Positions 16,562-25,574 of a stretch of DNA of 64,000 bases are shown here, in pieces. Within the stretch, counting starts at the first letter, position 1. The number at the start of each line of letters is the position of its first letter. Below the pieces are notes generated by a model. It saw only the letters and a program-made list of their open reading frames with translations, was not told the DNA's origin and ran no database searches. Source of the DNA: Arcobacter aquimarinus (lineage in GTDB: Bacteria; Campylobacterota; Campylobacteria; Campylobacterales; Arcobacteraceae); the NCBI RefSeq assembly GCF_013177635.1, contig NZ_CP030944.1:2294001-2358000 (forward strand). The letters are read 5' to 3'. A program made the translations under genes and the position numbers.

Positions 16562-17629
16562 TTATACTCCTAAAAAACTCTCTATTTTTTTTGTAACTTT
16601 TAACTTTTTCAATCCATTTATAGAAGCAAAACATAAAGCTGCTCCACAACCAACACCCTCTTTTGCTTCACCTTCATCATAAAGTTTTAAAGCAGGATGA
16701 AAAGACTCAGCAAAATCAAAATCACTAGCATAAGCATTTATAGGAAAATCTAATTGCTCTAAAAGTGCTTTAATATTTGAATTTTTATCTTTATTTATCC
16801 ATTTTGTTGTACATAATGCTATGTTTGAAGAGTCAATCTCTCCTTCCATACTTCTTAATATAGAATTTATCACAAGTAAAACACTAGCCATTTGAGTTCC
16901 ACCTGCTAGTATAATTTTTATATTATTTACTCTACTTCCTAGTATAAAACCTGCACAAAAAATAATCATATTATCACTTACTTTTGATAATTTCTCAAAA
17001 ATATCATCATTTTTATCTATATTCTCTAAAGCTTTGTTTATTGTCTCATTTTTTATATCATTTGGAGAGTTTTTAAATGAACTTGAAAAATATCCTTCAC
17101 ACTCATATCCCAAAGCTTTTACTGTTGCATTTGCAGTTGTAGTTCCTGCTGGTATTGATTCAGCTATTATCACATAATCATCATTTGTTTTATAATTTTG
17201 TCCAAATTCTAAACCTTTTTGAAAAATCTCAAAAGCATTTATATTTGCACCATTTGCTATATTTTCACTTGCTTTTATATCAAAATCATGAACTTTAAAA
17301 TAGTTAATTTTGGGGATTACTTCCATTCCTAAATCTAAAATCTCTATATTTGAAAAAGGATTTAATTCATGAATAGCTCTAGTAATTAATGCAGGAGTAG
17401 GTACTCCTTTTGGAGTTTTTGCAATATCCTGTAAAGAACGAACCTCTTTTGTACATAAAAATTCAACATCAAGAGTTGGCGTAAGATAAAGCTTTCCAGG
17501 GATTCCAGCTTGTGAGATATTTGGAATTTCACAAGTTTTAGTAACACTAGCACTTAATAAAAAAGTAGCCTTTTTACCTCTTAAAAACTCCAAAAAATCG
17601 ACACTTCCTAAAATTGTTTCAAAATTCAT
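16562..17629 (-). CDS. cobT: Nicotinate-nucleotide–dimethylbenzimidazole phosphoribosyltransferase-like protein
   Basis: Makes alpha-ribazole phosphate for the cobalamin lower loop. The 355-residue protein is a divergent CobT: SIPAGTTTANATVKALGY in the middle, a LAGGTQMASVL glycine-rich loop, and KEGVGCGAALCFA near the C-terminus, where the catalytic Glu of CobT lies (EGxGAAL). It resembles the archaeal/cyanobacterial-type CobT branch more than Salmonella CobT, and the base it uses is not known. First gene of the minus-strand cob run; the 131-bp gap to the divergent transporter shows no B12 riboswitch. Confidence 0.85.
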   Translation of the reverse strand: MNFETILGSVDFLEFLRGKKATFLLSASVTKTCEIPNISQAGIPGKLYLTPTLDVEFLCTKEVRSLQDIAKTPKGVPTPALITRAIHELNPFSNIEILDLGMEVIPKINYFKVHDFDIKASENIANGANINAFEIFQKGLEFGQNYKTNDDYVIIAESIPAGTTTANATVKALGYECEGYFSSSFKNSPNDIKNETINKALENIDKNDDIFEKLSKVSDNMIIFCAGFILGSRVNNIKIILAGGTQMASVLLVINSILRSMEGEIDSSNIALCTTKWINKDKNSNIKALLEQLDFPINAYASDFDFAESFHPALKLYDEGEAKEGVGCGAALCFASINGLKKLKVTKKIESFLGV

Positions 17630-17760
17630 ATAAATCCTCTTATAATTTTTGCAAAGTATAACAAATATTAGATAAATAGATTTTCATTTAAATTTAGCTT
17701 ATATTTTATTTGTAACTTATTTATAATATAATTAGATTGTATTTCTTATAAGGAGGATTT

Positions 17761-19167
17761 ATGTCAAATCAAACTATTAAGCTATTCTCACCACTAATAG
17801 TTTTATTAATTCTTTGGTTTATTCCAGCACCAGAAGGACTAAGTCAAGAAGGATGGCACTTTTTAGCAATATTTTTTGCTGTTGTAGTAGGATTAATAAT
17901 TGAGCCTGTTCCTGCTGCATTAGTTGGTTTTGCTGGAGTTTCACTCGTAGCACTTTTAGGGTTAGTTGGTAATTCTAAAGAGAGTATTACTTGGGCATTA
18001 TCAGGGTTTTCAAATAGTGTTATTTGGTTAATTTTTGCAGCATTTATGTTTGCACTTGGTTATAAAAAAACTGGTCTAGGAAAAAGAGTTTCATTAATTA
18101 TGATTAAATATATGGGAAAAAGTTCTCTTGGTCTTGGATATGCAGTTGCATTTTCAGATTTAATTTTATCTCCATTTATGCCATCAAATACAGCAAGAAG
18201 TGCCGGAACTATTTATCCTGTTGCTTCAAATATTCCTTTGATTTTTGACTCAACACCAGAACATGAACCAAGAAAACTAGGTGCTTATATTTCTTGGGTT
18301 GCTATTGCAACTACTTGCGTTACAAGTTCTATGTTTTTAACAGCACTTGCTCCAAATTTACTTGCTGTTGATTTAATAAATCAAGGAACTGGAAATATGA
18401 TTTCATGGGGAGCTTGGGCTTCTATAATGCTTCCTCTTATGATTCCATTATTTTTATTGACACCTTGGTTAGTATATGTGATTTATCCACCAACACAAAA
18501 AAAATCTCCGGAAGCTCCTGCTTGGGCAGCTGAAGAGTTAAAAAAACTAGGGAAAATCACGCCTAAAGAACTTTTAATGGCAGGACTTGCTATTTTAGCT
18601 TTAAGCCTTTGGATTTTTAGTAAAGAATTAGGTATAGATTCTACAACTACAGCTATTTCTGTTGTGTCAATTATGGTTTTAGCAAATGTTATTACATGGG
18701 ATGATGTTATTTCAAATAAAGCAGCATTTAATGTACTTATTTGGTTTGCTTCACTTGTTGCAATGGCTGCTGGATTGAAAAAAGTAGGTGTTTTAACTTG
18801 GATTGGAGCTAGCACAGAAACATATCTTTCTGGACTAAGTCCAACAATGCTTATTATTTCAATGTTAGTATTATTCTTTGTTTTACACTACTTCTTTGCA
18901 AGTACAACAGCACATACAACTGCATTAATGCCTATCTTCTTAGCAATTGCAGTAAATTTAATGACACCAGAGCAACTAGTACCTTTTAGTATTTTATTAG
19001 CTGGAAGTTTAGGGGTTATGGGAATTATTACACCGTATGCAACTGGACCTTCTCCTATTTGGTATGGAGCGGGATATATTTCTCAAGGGAAATGGTGGGC
19101 TTTAGGAGCTATCTTTGGAGCTTTATATTTAGTAGCTATTATCATAGGTGGATTAATATTTATCTAA
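17761..19167 (+). CDS. DASS-family anion/dicarboxylate transporter
   Basis: A 468-residue permease with about 12 hydrophobic segments. The SPFMPSNTARSAGTIYP motif and a second STTAHTTALMPIF repeat are the paired substrate/Na+ sites of divalent-anion sodium symporters (CitT/YbhI-like). It should import or exchange a di- or tricarboxylate; the exact substrate is not visible. AAGGAGG directly precedes the ATG. It is divergent from cobT and ends at a bidirectional terminator. Confidence 0.88.
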   Translation: MSNQTIKLFSPLIVLLILWFIPAPEGLSQEGWHFLAIFFAVVVGLIIEPVPAALVGFAGVSLVALLGLVGNSKESITWALSGFSNSVIWLIFAAFMFALGYKKTGLGKRVSLIMIKYMGKSSLGLGYAVAFSDLILSPFMPSNTARSAGTIYPVASNIPLIFDSTPEHEPRKLGAYISWVAIATTCVTSSMFLTALAPNLLAVDLINQGTGNMISWGAWASIMLPLMIPLFLLTPWLVYVIYPPTQKKSPEAPAWAAEELKKLGKITPKELLMAGLAILALSLWIFSKELGIDSTTTAISVVSIMVLANVITWDDVISNKAAFNVLIWFASLVAMAAGLKKVGVLTWIGASTETYLSGLSPTMLIISMLVLFFVLHYFFASTTAHTTALMPIFLAIAVNLMTPEQLVPFSILLAGSLGVMGIITPYATGPSPIWYGAGYISQGKWWALGAIFGALYLVAIIIGGLIFI

Positions 19168-19168
19168 A

Positions 19169-19197
19169 ATTTAAAAGAGGTTTTTCCTCTTTTAAAT
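19169..19197. terminator. Bidirectional intrinsic terminator
   Basis: A perfect 12-bp stem ATTTAAAAGAGG/CCTCTTTTAAAT (19169-19180 with 19186-19197) with a 5-T loop lies between the convergent transporter and TSUP genes. A- and T-rich flanks allow it to work both ways, and it overlaps the TSUP stop codon. Confidence 0.8.
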
Positions 19198-19935
19198 AGT
19201 TTGATATACTAAAAAAGATGCCATTAAAAATAAAACAAGTTTTATCACTTTTTTATAAATCTCTTGAGGAATCTTATCTTTTATATTCAATCCAACAATC
19301 ATTGCAATAACAACTACAATTAAAGTAGAAAAAGAGACTATCAATAACTCTTCATTAAATGAACCATGAATTGCAAATAAAATAATTTGAATAATCTTTC
19401 CAAATAAAAAACATAAATTTGTAGATTGAATAATATCTTTTTTTGAATGTTTTGATTCAAGTGAATAAATTATCAAAATTGAACCCATCACATTTGTTAA
19501 ACCACCAACAATTCCTGCCAGTAAACCAAAAACTACCATTGATAATTTTTTCTTTTGTCTTATCCATTTCATTTCAATTTTAAACTTTTGAATAAATAGA
19601 TACAAAAGAATTGAAAAAGCTAATAATAATTTAAAAAGTTCAGAACTAGAATAAATAAGTATTTGAGTTCCTATTGCACTTCCAATCATTCCCATCAAAG
19701 CCAAAGGATAAAATTTTTTTACTGCTTGAAAGAAATTACCTTCACTATAAATACTAATTAAATTAATAAAAAGTGTAGGAATTGCTATGTATAAAATGGC
19801 CGTTTTCATATCCGTAACCATAGCTAAAAGAGGTGTTGCAAGTATTGCAAAACCAAAACCTATTGTTCCATGAACTAAAGCTGATACAAAAATTATAAAT
19901 GAAATAATTATTAAAAAATCGAGGTTTAAATCCAT
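19192..19935 (-). CDS. TSUP-family (TauE/SafE) membrane permease
   Basis: 247 residues with about eight hydrophobic helices. The opening SALVHGTIGFGFAILATPLL and the midpoint GLLAGIVGGLTNVMGSIL are the two repeated TSUP motifs. Members export sulfite or organosulfonates or move other sulfur anions; the substrate here is undetermined. A dedicated hairpin (19990-20011) separates it from dsbD upstream, so it is probably transcribed alone. Confidence 0.85.
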   Translation of the reverse strand: MDLNLDFLIIISFIIFVSALVHGTIGFGFAILATPLLAMVTDMKTAILYIAIPTLFINLISIYSEGNFFQAVKKFYPLALMGMIGSAIGTQILIYSSSELFKLLLAFSILLYLFIQKFKIEMKWIRQKKKLSMVVFGLLAGIVGGLTNVMGSILIIYSLESKHSKKDIIQSTNLCFLFGKIIQIILFAIHGSFNEELLIVSFSTLIVVVIAMIVGLNIKDKIPQEIYKKVIKLVLFLMASFLVYQTI

Positions 19936-19989
19936 AATATATCCTAAAAAGATTTTATTGTAGGAAAATATTATTTAAAATGCAGAATC

Positions 19990-20011
19990 AAAAGAGGATT
20001 TTTCCTCTTTT
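19990..20011 (-). terminator. Intrinsic terminator of dsbD
   Basis: A perfect 9-bp stem, AAAAGAGGA (19990-19998) with TCCTCTTTT (20003-20011) and a 4-nt loop, overlaps the dsbD stop codon. Read on the minus strand it is followed by a short T-containing tract. Confidence 0.75.
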
Positions 20012-21761
20012 AAAAATTTTTATTTACTATTTCTAAGAAATCTTTTGGATTTTTATATCCAACAATTTTTGAAGATTTAACTTCGTTTTTATCTTTATCC
20101 CAAAAAATAAGCGCAGGTGGACCAACTACACCAAACATTTTTTGTAAAGCTTTATCTTCATCATTATTAGCTGTTACATCAGCTTTTAAAAGAGTAAATC
20201 CTTGCAGTTTTTTGATAACTTCTTCATCTTTAAAAGTAATCTCTTCTAACTCTTTACAAGCTACACACCAAGATGCCCAAAAATCTAGCATCACTGGTTT
20301 ATCTGAGTTTTTAATAGCCAGTTCAAGTTCAGCTATATTTTTTATTTTCGTAAATACAAGTTTTTCATCTACACTTTGTACAGCTTTTGATGAAGTGAAT
20401 TTATCCAAAGGTTTAAGTGGATTAGTTGCACCACTAATAGCTCCTACAAATAAAACTACACCTAAAATAAATAAAACTACTGTGATTAGTTGTGCTATTA
20501 TATTTTGATAAATTTTTAAATAAATTGCACTTCCAAGAAGTAACAATGCCCATAAATACATAATAATTGTTGCATCTAATACTCTATCTAAAAGCCAAAT
20601 AGCAACACCTAACATCACAATACCAAATATTCTTGTGATTCCTTCCATCCAACCACCTGGTTTTGGCATAAATCTTCCAGCACCTAAACCAATAAGTAAA
20701 AGTGGTATTCCCATTCCTAAACTCATAACGAATAAAGCTAATCCACCAAGAAGAGCATCACCTGTTTGACCTATATACACTAAAGCACCTGCAAGTGGCG
20801 GAGCAACACATGGACCAACAATAAGAGCAGATAAGAATCCCATTATTGCAATTCCTACTATTCCTTGTTTTTCTTTTCCATCTGTTGTTTTATTAACTCT
20901 GTTTTGAATAGATTGAGGAAGTCTAATCTCAAAATAACCGAACATTGAAAATGCTAAAGCCACAAATATTAAAGCAAACACAACCAAAACATAAGGATTT
21001 TGTAAAGCAACTTGTAAGTTAGCACCAAAAACACCTGCTATTACTCCTGCTATTGTATAAGCTAAACTCATTGATAATACGTAAATTAAAGATAAGAAAA
21101 AACCTCTTGTTGCTGTCATATCTTCATTTTTTGAAGCACCTACAATAATTGATGATAAAATCGGAATCATTGGAAAAACACAAGGCGTTAAAGATAATAA
21201 TAATCCAAATCCAAAAAATGTAGCAAGAACTAAAAGCATATTTCCATCTTTTAAACTATTTGCTATCATATCTGTTTCATTTAAAGATTCAGTTTGTTCT
21301 GCAACTTTTTCAGTTTTGTTTATTAGTTCATTACTAGAGTTGTTGTTTCCAAAACTTAAAACAAAACTTTCACTCATTGGTGCATAACAAAGTCCAGCTT
21401 TTGAACATCCTTGAAAATCAATACTTATTTCATAACTATTTGATTCTACTTTTGATTTTAATAATTCAAAAGGAATTGTTAAATCTAAGTTATTTAACTG
21501 AACAATAAATCCATCATAATCTACAGGAGCAGGAATATTTATCTCTTCCGTGATTTCAATTTTTTGAGGTTTCAAAATAAATATTTTGATTTTATCATCA
21601 TATAAATATATATCTTTTCCTAACTCTAATTTGATGTTTAAATCTTTTTCATTTTGAGTAAACGTTGTTTTAAATGCTTCATCTGGCTCTAAAACAGTAG
21701 GATTTAGCTCTAAAGAAAATGAATAAACAAAAACTAATAAAAATAGTAATATTTTTTTCAT
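20010..21761 (-). CDS. dsbD: Thiol:disulfide interchange protein DsbD
   Basis: Carries electrons from cytoplasmic thioredoxin across the inner membrane to periplasmic thiol proteins. The 583-residue protein has all three parts: a signal peptide and an alpha domain with the redox pair in FQGCSKAGLCYAP, an eight-helix membrane domain (LTPCVFPMIP and VGPCVAPPLAG hold its two cysteines), and a C-terminal thioredoxin domain with WCVAC near residue 500. A periplasmic thioredoxin gene lies 10 bp upstream in the same direction, a likely partner. Confidence 0.93.
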   Translation of the reverse strand: MKKILLFLLVFVYSFSLELNPTVLEPDEAFKTTFTQNEKDLNIKLELGKDIYLYDDKIKIFILKPQKIEITEEINIPAPVDYDGFIVQLNNLDLTIPFELLKSKVESNSYEISIDFQGCSKAGLCYAPMSESFVLSFGNNNSSNELINKTEKVAEQTESLNETDMIANSLKDGNMLLVLATFFGFGLLLSLTPCVFPMIPILSSIIVGASKNEDMTATRGFFLSLIYVLSMSLAYTIAGVIAGVFGANLQVALQNPYVLVVFALIFVALAFSMFGYFEIRLPQSIQNRVNKTTDGKEKQGIVGIAIMGFLSALIVGPCVAPPLAGALVYIGQTGDALLGGLALFVMSLGMGIPLLLIGLGAGRFMPKPGGWMEGITRIFGIVMLGVAIWLLDRVLDATIIMYLWALLLLGSAIYLKIYQNIIAQLITVVLFILGVVLFVGAISGATNPLKPLDKFTSSKAVQSVDEKLVFTKIKNIAELELAIKNSDKPVMLDFWASWCVACKELEEITFKDEEVIKKLQGFTLLKADVTANNDEDKALQKMFGVVGPPALIFWDKDKNEVKSSKIVGYKNPKDFLEIVNKNF

Positions 21762-21771
21762 CTAATCTCTT

Positions 21772-22134
21772 TTATTTAAAATTATCTTTTGAAGTTTGAA
21801 GTAACTCTTCTTTTGTTAAAATTCCAACATACTCTTTTATTTGCTTTCCATCTTTGAAATACAGAAGTGTTGGTAATTTTGAAACACCATATTTTTTAGC
21901 CAAGGCTAACTCTTCATCAATATTAACTTTAAAAATTTCAACATTTTCAGGTTTTATTACATCAAAATCCTCTAAATTATTTGCCAAAACTTTACAAGGG
22001 GGACACCAAGAAGCATAAAAATCAACAATTACATTTTTACCTTTTATTTTCGATTCAAAATTGTCTATAGTTAATTCTTCATAACCAAATAAAGAGATAA
22101 AACTAACTAAAAACACTAAGACTATTTTCTTCAT
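21772..22134 (-). CDS. Periplasmic thioredoxin-like protein
   Basis: A 120-residue protein with a signal peptide (about 1-17: MKKIVLVFLVSFISLFG) and a complete thioredoxin fold: DFYASWCPPCK with the redox pair Cys44/Cys47, and the cis-Pro in SKLPTLLYF. The CPPC motif differs from CGPC of cytoplasmic thioredoxin. It lies just upstream of dsbD and is likely kept reduced by it. Possible uses are cytochrome c maturation or disulfide repair. Confidence 0.85.
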   Translation of the reverse strand: MKKIVLVFLVSFISLFGYEELTIDNFESKIKGKNVIVDFYASWCPPCKVLANNLEDFDVIKPENVEIFKVNIDEELALAKKYGVSKLPTLLYFKDGKQIKEYVGILTKEELLQTSKDNFK

Positions 22135-22284
22135 TACTTACCTTATTTTTTTTAATTTATTTTATTATATTTAATCTTTGTAAAGAGTTTGTTTATACAA
22201 AAGTTATAATCTTTTATTTATTTTATTTTATAAGATTTTATTATATATTTTATGATAATATTTTTCTTTTATAAAAGGATTTTA

Positions 22285-22638
22285 ATGAATAATTTAGTTG
22301 ATTTACAACCCAAAACTGTTGAAAAAATGATTGAAGATAATATTGTAATGATTGATGTTAGACGTGCTGATGAATGGAAAAGAACGGGAGTTATTAAAAA
22401 TGCTCATTTAATGACTTTTTTTGACGAATATGGAAATCATAATGTGGAAAATTGGATGAAAAAATTTCAAGAGTTAGTTCCTTCAAAAGAACAAACTTTT
22501 GTTTTAATTTGTGCCCATGCAAATAGAACAAGAACTATTGGAAATTTTTTAATAGAACAAGGTTATAAAAATACAGCTCATTTATTTGGGGGTATGGCAT
22601 TATGGCAACAAGAATTAAGAGAAACAGAAAAATATTAA
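22285..22638 (+). CDS. Rhodanese-like domain protein
   Basis: A single-domain cytoplasmic rhodanese of 117 residues. VMIDVRRADEW starts the fold and the active-site loop is CAHANR with Cys76, the expected persulfide carrier; GGMALW ends the domain. I start at ATG 22285, which has AAAAGGA 6 nt upstream; an earlier in-frame ATG at 22252 would add a run of 11 hydrophobic residues without a ribosome-binding site. The sulfur acceptor is unknown. Confidence 0.85.
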   Translation: MNNLVDLQPKTVEKMIEDNIVMIDVRRADEWKRTGVIKNAHLMTFFDEYGNHNVENWMKKFQELVPSKEQTFVLICAHANRTRTIGNFLIEQGYKNTAHLFGGMALWQQELRETEKY

Positions 22639-23081
22639 TTTTTCTGTTTGTTATTATATGATAAATCTTTTTCACTCACATCAACTATAAAATTACCTTC
22701 CAAAATATTTCTTCCTAACAAGAAATCATAGCTAAGATTACTTCTATTACTTAGTGAAATTTCAGTAGTATATGTTTTTTGAAAAATTATAATTTGAGTT
22801 TTTATGAAAAATCTTTTTTGAATACCATTTGCACTTTTTACATCTTTTGTTTTTGATATTTTTTCTATTAAATAAGTTTTATTTGATAATTCACATTTTA
22901 CAAAATCATTATCAATTTTTTTAATATTCATACAATGTAAAGAGGAACTATTTGCACCTGTGTCAATTCTAGTTGAAACATCATAAAGATTTAAAAGAGG
23001 TAAATCAAGTCTATCAACTGCCCCTAAAATCTCTTTTGAATAAAGATTTAAAGTAATTAAAAAAATAAAAAGTATTTTCAT
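22635..23081 (-). CDS. Exported RimK-associated protease-like protein (RimB/LysX-linked)
   Basis: A 148-residue protein with an N-terminal signal sequence (about 1-15). The core RIDTGANSSSLHCMNI, the SANGIQKRFFIKT stretch and FLLGRNILEGNFIVDVS match the small aspartyl-protease-like domain often called 'ATP-dependent zinc protease' that accompanies RimK ligases. The DTGA motif is retropepsin-like. It is the exported paralogue of the protein at 25092-25514. It directly follows the deacylase-like gene (no gap), closing the RimK cluster. Its substrate is not known. Confidence 0.8.
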   Translation of the reverse strand: MKILFIFLITLNLYSKEILGAVDRLDLPLLNLYDVSTRIDTGANSSSLHCMNIKKIDNDFVKCELSNKTYLIEKISKTKDVKSANGIQKRFFIKTQIIIFQKTYTTEISLSNRSNLSYDFLLGRNILEGNFIVDVSEKDLSYNNKQKN

Positions 23082-24134
23082 TTACTCTATGATTTCTTCA
23101 TTATTTAACTCATAAAATTCACTTTGTCCTATTATATTTTCATTAAAATATTCTAGTTTTGTTTCAGCACTTTGTAAATCTTTTAGTTTTGCAATATGAA
23201 AAATAGCATCACCTTCTTGAACCAATGGAATTTCAGATTTACCAATAATAACACCATCAAAAGTAGCTCTTATTTCAAAACTATCATCACCTAAAGGCTC
23301 ATCAATATAAGCAATAATTTCATCTTTTTTTACAATATCACCTAAAGCTCTTATAGTTCGCAACATTCCACTTTCATTTGATCTTATCCATATACTATTT
23401 CTTGTAATTATTGGAGTTTTAATATTCTTTTTATTTGTTAAATGAGGCAACATTTCCATTTCTCTTAAAACATTTATAATACCTTTTACTCCAATTCGAA
23501 TAGAAACTTCATCAAATCGTAAAGCCTCTCCTGCTTCATATAATAAAATAGGAATTCCACTATCTTGAGCAACTGAACGTAAAGAGCCATCACGTAATTC
23601 TGAGTGTAAAACAACTGGTGCTTGGAAAGATTTTGCTAATTTAAAAGTATATTCATTATCTATATTTGTTCTTACTTGTGGAAGATTTGATTTATGAATT
23701 GAAGCTGTATGTAAGTCAATTCCTAAATTACAACGAGAAACAATTTCATCAAAAAATATTTTTGCAACTCTGCTTGCTAAAGAGCCTTTGATACTTCCAG
23801 GGAAACTTCTATTTAAATCTCTTCTATCAGGTAGATATCTTGAAAGACTCATTATTCCATAAACATTTACAATGGGAACTAAGATAAGAGTTCCTCTTAG
23901 TTTATTTAAGATATTTAATTTTCTAAGCCTTCTAATTATTTCAATCCCATTTAATTCATCCCCATGAATAGCAGCACTTACAAAGACTGTCGGTCCATCT
24001 TTTTTACCTCTAATTACCCTAATTGGAAGTTTTGTTGGAGTATTATATAACTTTGGTAGCTCTAAGTTTATAGTAACTCTTGTCCCTCTTAAAATCTCTG
24101 TATCTGCTATTATTAGTTTTGAATTATTGGACAT
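23082..24134 (-). CDS. Succinylglutamate desuccinylase/aspartoacylase-family protein
   Basis: A 350-residue M14-type zinc hydrolase. The zinc ligands are in FVSAAIHGDELNGIE (His, Glu) and LGIDLHTA (His), with RDLNRSFPG as the substrate arginine region and YEAGEALRF holding the general-base Glu. A C-terminal beta-rich biotinyl-like part follows (GMLRTIRALGDIVKKDE). Such proteins regularly accompany RimK-type ligases; they may remove or trim amide-linked amino acids. The substrate is not established. Confidence 0.85.
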   Translation of the reverse strand: MSNNSKLIIADTEILRGTRVTINLELPKLYNTPTKLPIRVIRGKKDGPTVFVSAAIHGDELNGIEIIRRLRKLNILNKLRGTLILVPIVNVYGIMSLSRYLPDRRDLNRSFPGSIKGSLASRVAKIFFDEIVSRCNLGIDLHTASIHKSNLPQVRTNIDNEYTFKLAKSFQAPVVLHSELRDGSLRSVAQDSGIPILLYEAGEALRFDEVSIRIGVKGIINVLREMEMLPHLTNKKNIKTPIITRNSIWIRSNESGMLRTIRALGDIVKKDEIIAYIDEPLGDDSFEIRATFDGVIIGKSEIPLVQEGDAIFHIAKLKDLQSAETKLEYFNENIIGQSEFYELNNEEIIE

Positions 24135-24141
24135 TTAACCT

Positions 24142-25074
24142 TTAAGCTCCTATGTTATCTTTTTTTATCTTTCTCTTTTGAGGATTGATTGCACAAGTTG
24201 GTTTTACACTTTTTTCAATAAACTCCATAATCTTTGCAGCAATATTTATTCCTGTTGATTTTTCAATTCCTTCTAAACCTGGGCTTGAATTTACTTCCAT
24301 TACAAGTGGACCTCTTCTTGATGGAATCATATCAACTCCACAAACTCCAAGTCCCATAGCACGAGCAGCAGCAATTGCTGTTGCTTTTTCTTTTCTATTT
24401 AGTTTATAAGCAACTGCACTTCCGCCTTGGTGTAAGTTTGATCTAAAATCACCTTCTGCACCTTGTCTCTTCATAGCTCCTACAACTTCACCATTTACAA
24501 CTAAAGCTCTAATATCAGCACCACCTGCTTCTTCTATATATTCTTGAACAAGTAAATTTACATCCATTCCATAAAAAGCATCTAAAACTGATTTAGCTGC
24601 TTTTTCACTATCAACCAAAACAACTCCAACACCTTGAGTTCCTTCTAAAATCTTTAAGACTAAAGGAGCTCCACCACTTAAAGCTATTACATCTTTTGCA
24701 TTTGATTTATTTGAAGCAAAAACTGTTCTTGGCATATCTACATCATTTCTAGATAATACTTGTAAACTTCTAAGTTTATCTCTACTTCTAGTAAGTGCTA
24801 AATTTCCTGTTGTACTAAAAACATCTAGCATTTCAAAATGTCGTACCATAGCAGCACCATAAAATGTTCTACTTGCACCAATTCTTGGAATTATAGCATC
24901 AGGGGTTGGCAATACTTTTCCTTGATAATTTATAAGCAATTCACCTTTCATAATTTCAATAGTACATTTTAAATAATCTATAACCTTAACTTCCCAACCT
25001 TTTGCTTCTGCTTCCTCAACTAATCTTTTAGTTGAATATAAATCTTTATTTCTTGACAGTACATAAACTCTCAT
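24142..25074 (-). CDS. rimK: RimK-family ATP-grasp ligase (alpha-L-glutamate ligase)
   Basis: A 310-residue ATP-grasp enzyme expected to add glutamate residues to a protein C-terminus, classically ribosomal protein S6. Visible are the N-terminal domain (MRVYVLSRNKDLYSTKRL), the ATP-grasp lysine/glycine loop LKILEGTQGVGVVLV, QEYIEEAGGADIR, and the metal-binding DMIPSRRGPLVMEVNSSPGLEGIE region. Length equals that of E. coli RimK (300). It lies between a protease-like gene and the deacylase-like gene, suggesting add-and-remove control of glutamylation. S6 as target is inferred from the family. Confidence 0.9.
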   Translation of the reverse strand: MRVYVLSRNKDLYSTKRLVEEAEAKGWEVKVIDYLKCTIEIMKGELLINYQGKVLPTPDAIIPRIGASRTFYGAAMVRHFEMLDVFSTTGNLALTRSRDKLRSLQVLSRNDVDMPRTVFASNKSNAKDVIALSGGAPLVLKILEGTQGVGVVLVDSEKAAKSVLDAFYGMDVNLLVQEYIEEAGGADIRALVVNGEVVGAMKRQGAEGDFRSNLHQGGSAVAYKLNRKEKATAIAAARAMGLGVCGVDMIPSRRGPLVMEVNSSPGLEGIEKSTGINIAAKIMEFIEKSVKPTCAINPQKRKIKKDNIGA

Positions 25075-25091
25075 ATTATCCTCAAATATTA

Positions 25092-25514
25092 TTATATTGT
25101 TTTTGTAAGATATTCTTTTGAAACATCAACTAAAAATCGATTGGTTAAAAATTTTCTTCCAATTAACATTGGATATTTCATATCAGATCTATCTGTTAAA
25201 GAAACATCTGTTTTATATTTTTTCCCAAAAAAAGATATTGTAACTTGAATTGAAGCTCTTTGTTGAACAATACCATTTGAACTTTTTACTTTTTTTAATT
25301 TGTAAAGTGGCATTTTAATTTTCTTGCCATGATAAGCAGGATGTACTTCATCTAATAATGTAAAATGTACAAATTTTTCATCATCAATAAATATATCATC
25401 GCAGTGTAAAGAATTAGAATCAGCACCTGTATCTATCTTAGCATCCAAACCGTAAAGTTCTAAATCTAAAATATCAACAACTTCTCTTCTTCCTATTATT
25501 TTTTTTTGTGACAT
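25092..25514 (-). CDS. Cytoplasmic RimK-associated protease-like protein (RimB/LysX-linked)
   Basis: 140 residues, no signal peptide. KIDTGADSNSLHCDDI, KVKSSNGIVQQRASI and MLIGRKFLTNRFLVDVS match the RimK-linked protease-like domain. First gene of the minus-strand set with rimK, so likely acts on the same modified protein. Compared with the exported paralogue at 22635-23081, the DTGA-SLHC core is conserved while the rest differs, so it is an old duplication with a change of compartment. Confidence 0.82.
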   Translation of the reverse strand: MSQKKIIGRREVVDILDLELYGLDAKIDTGADSNSLHCDDIFIDDEKFVHFTLLDEVHPAYHGKKIKMPLYKLKKVKSSNGIVQQRASIQVTISFFGKKYKTDVSLTDRSDMKYPMLIGRKFLTNRFLVDVSKEYLTKTI

Positions 25515-25574
25515 AATACACCTTTTCTAAAAGGAAATTATATCACAAAATAGTGTCAGAAAAATTTCAATTTT

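Noticed and set aside
17630-17760. Cobalamin riboswitch before cobT
   Set aside because: Only 131 bp, very AT-rich, no B12-box-like sequence seen.
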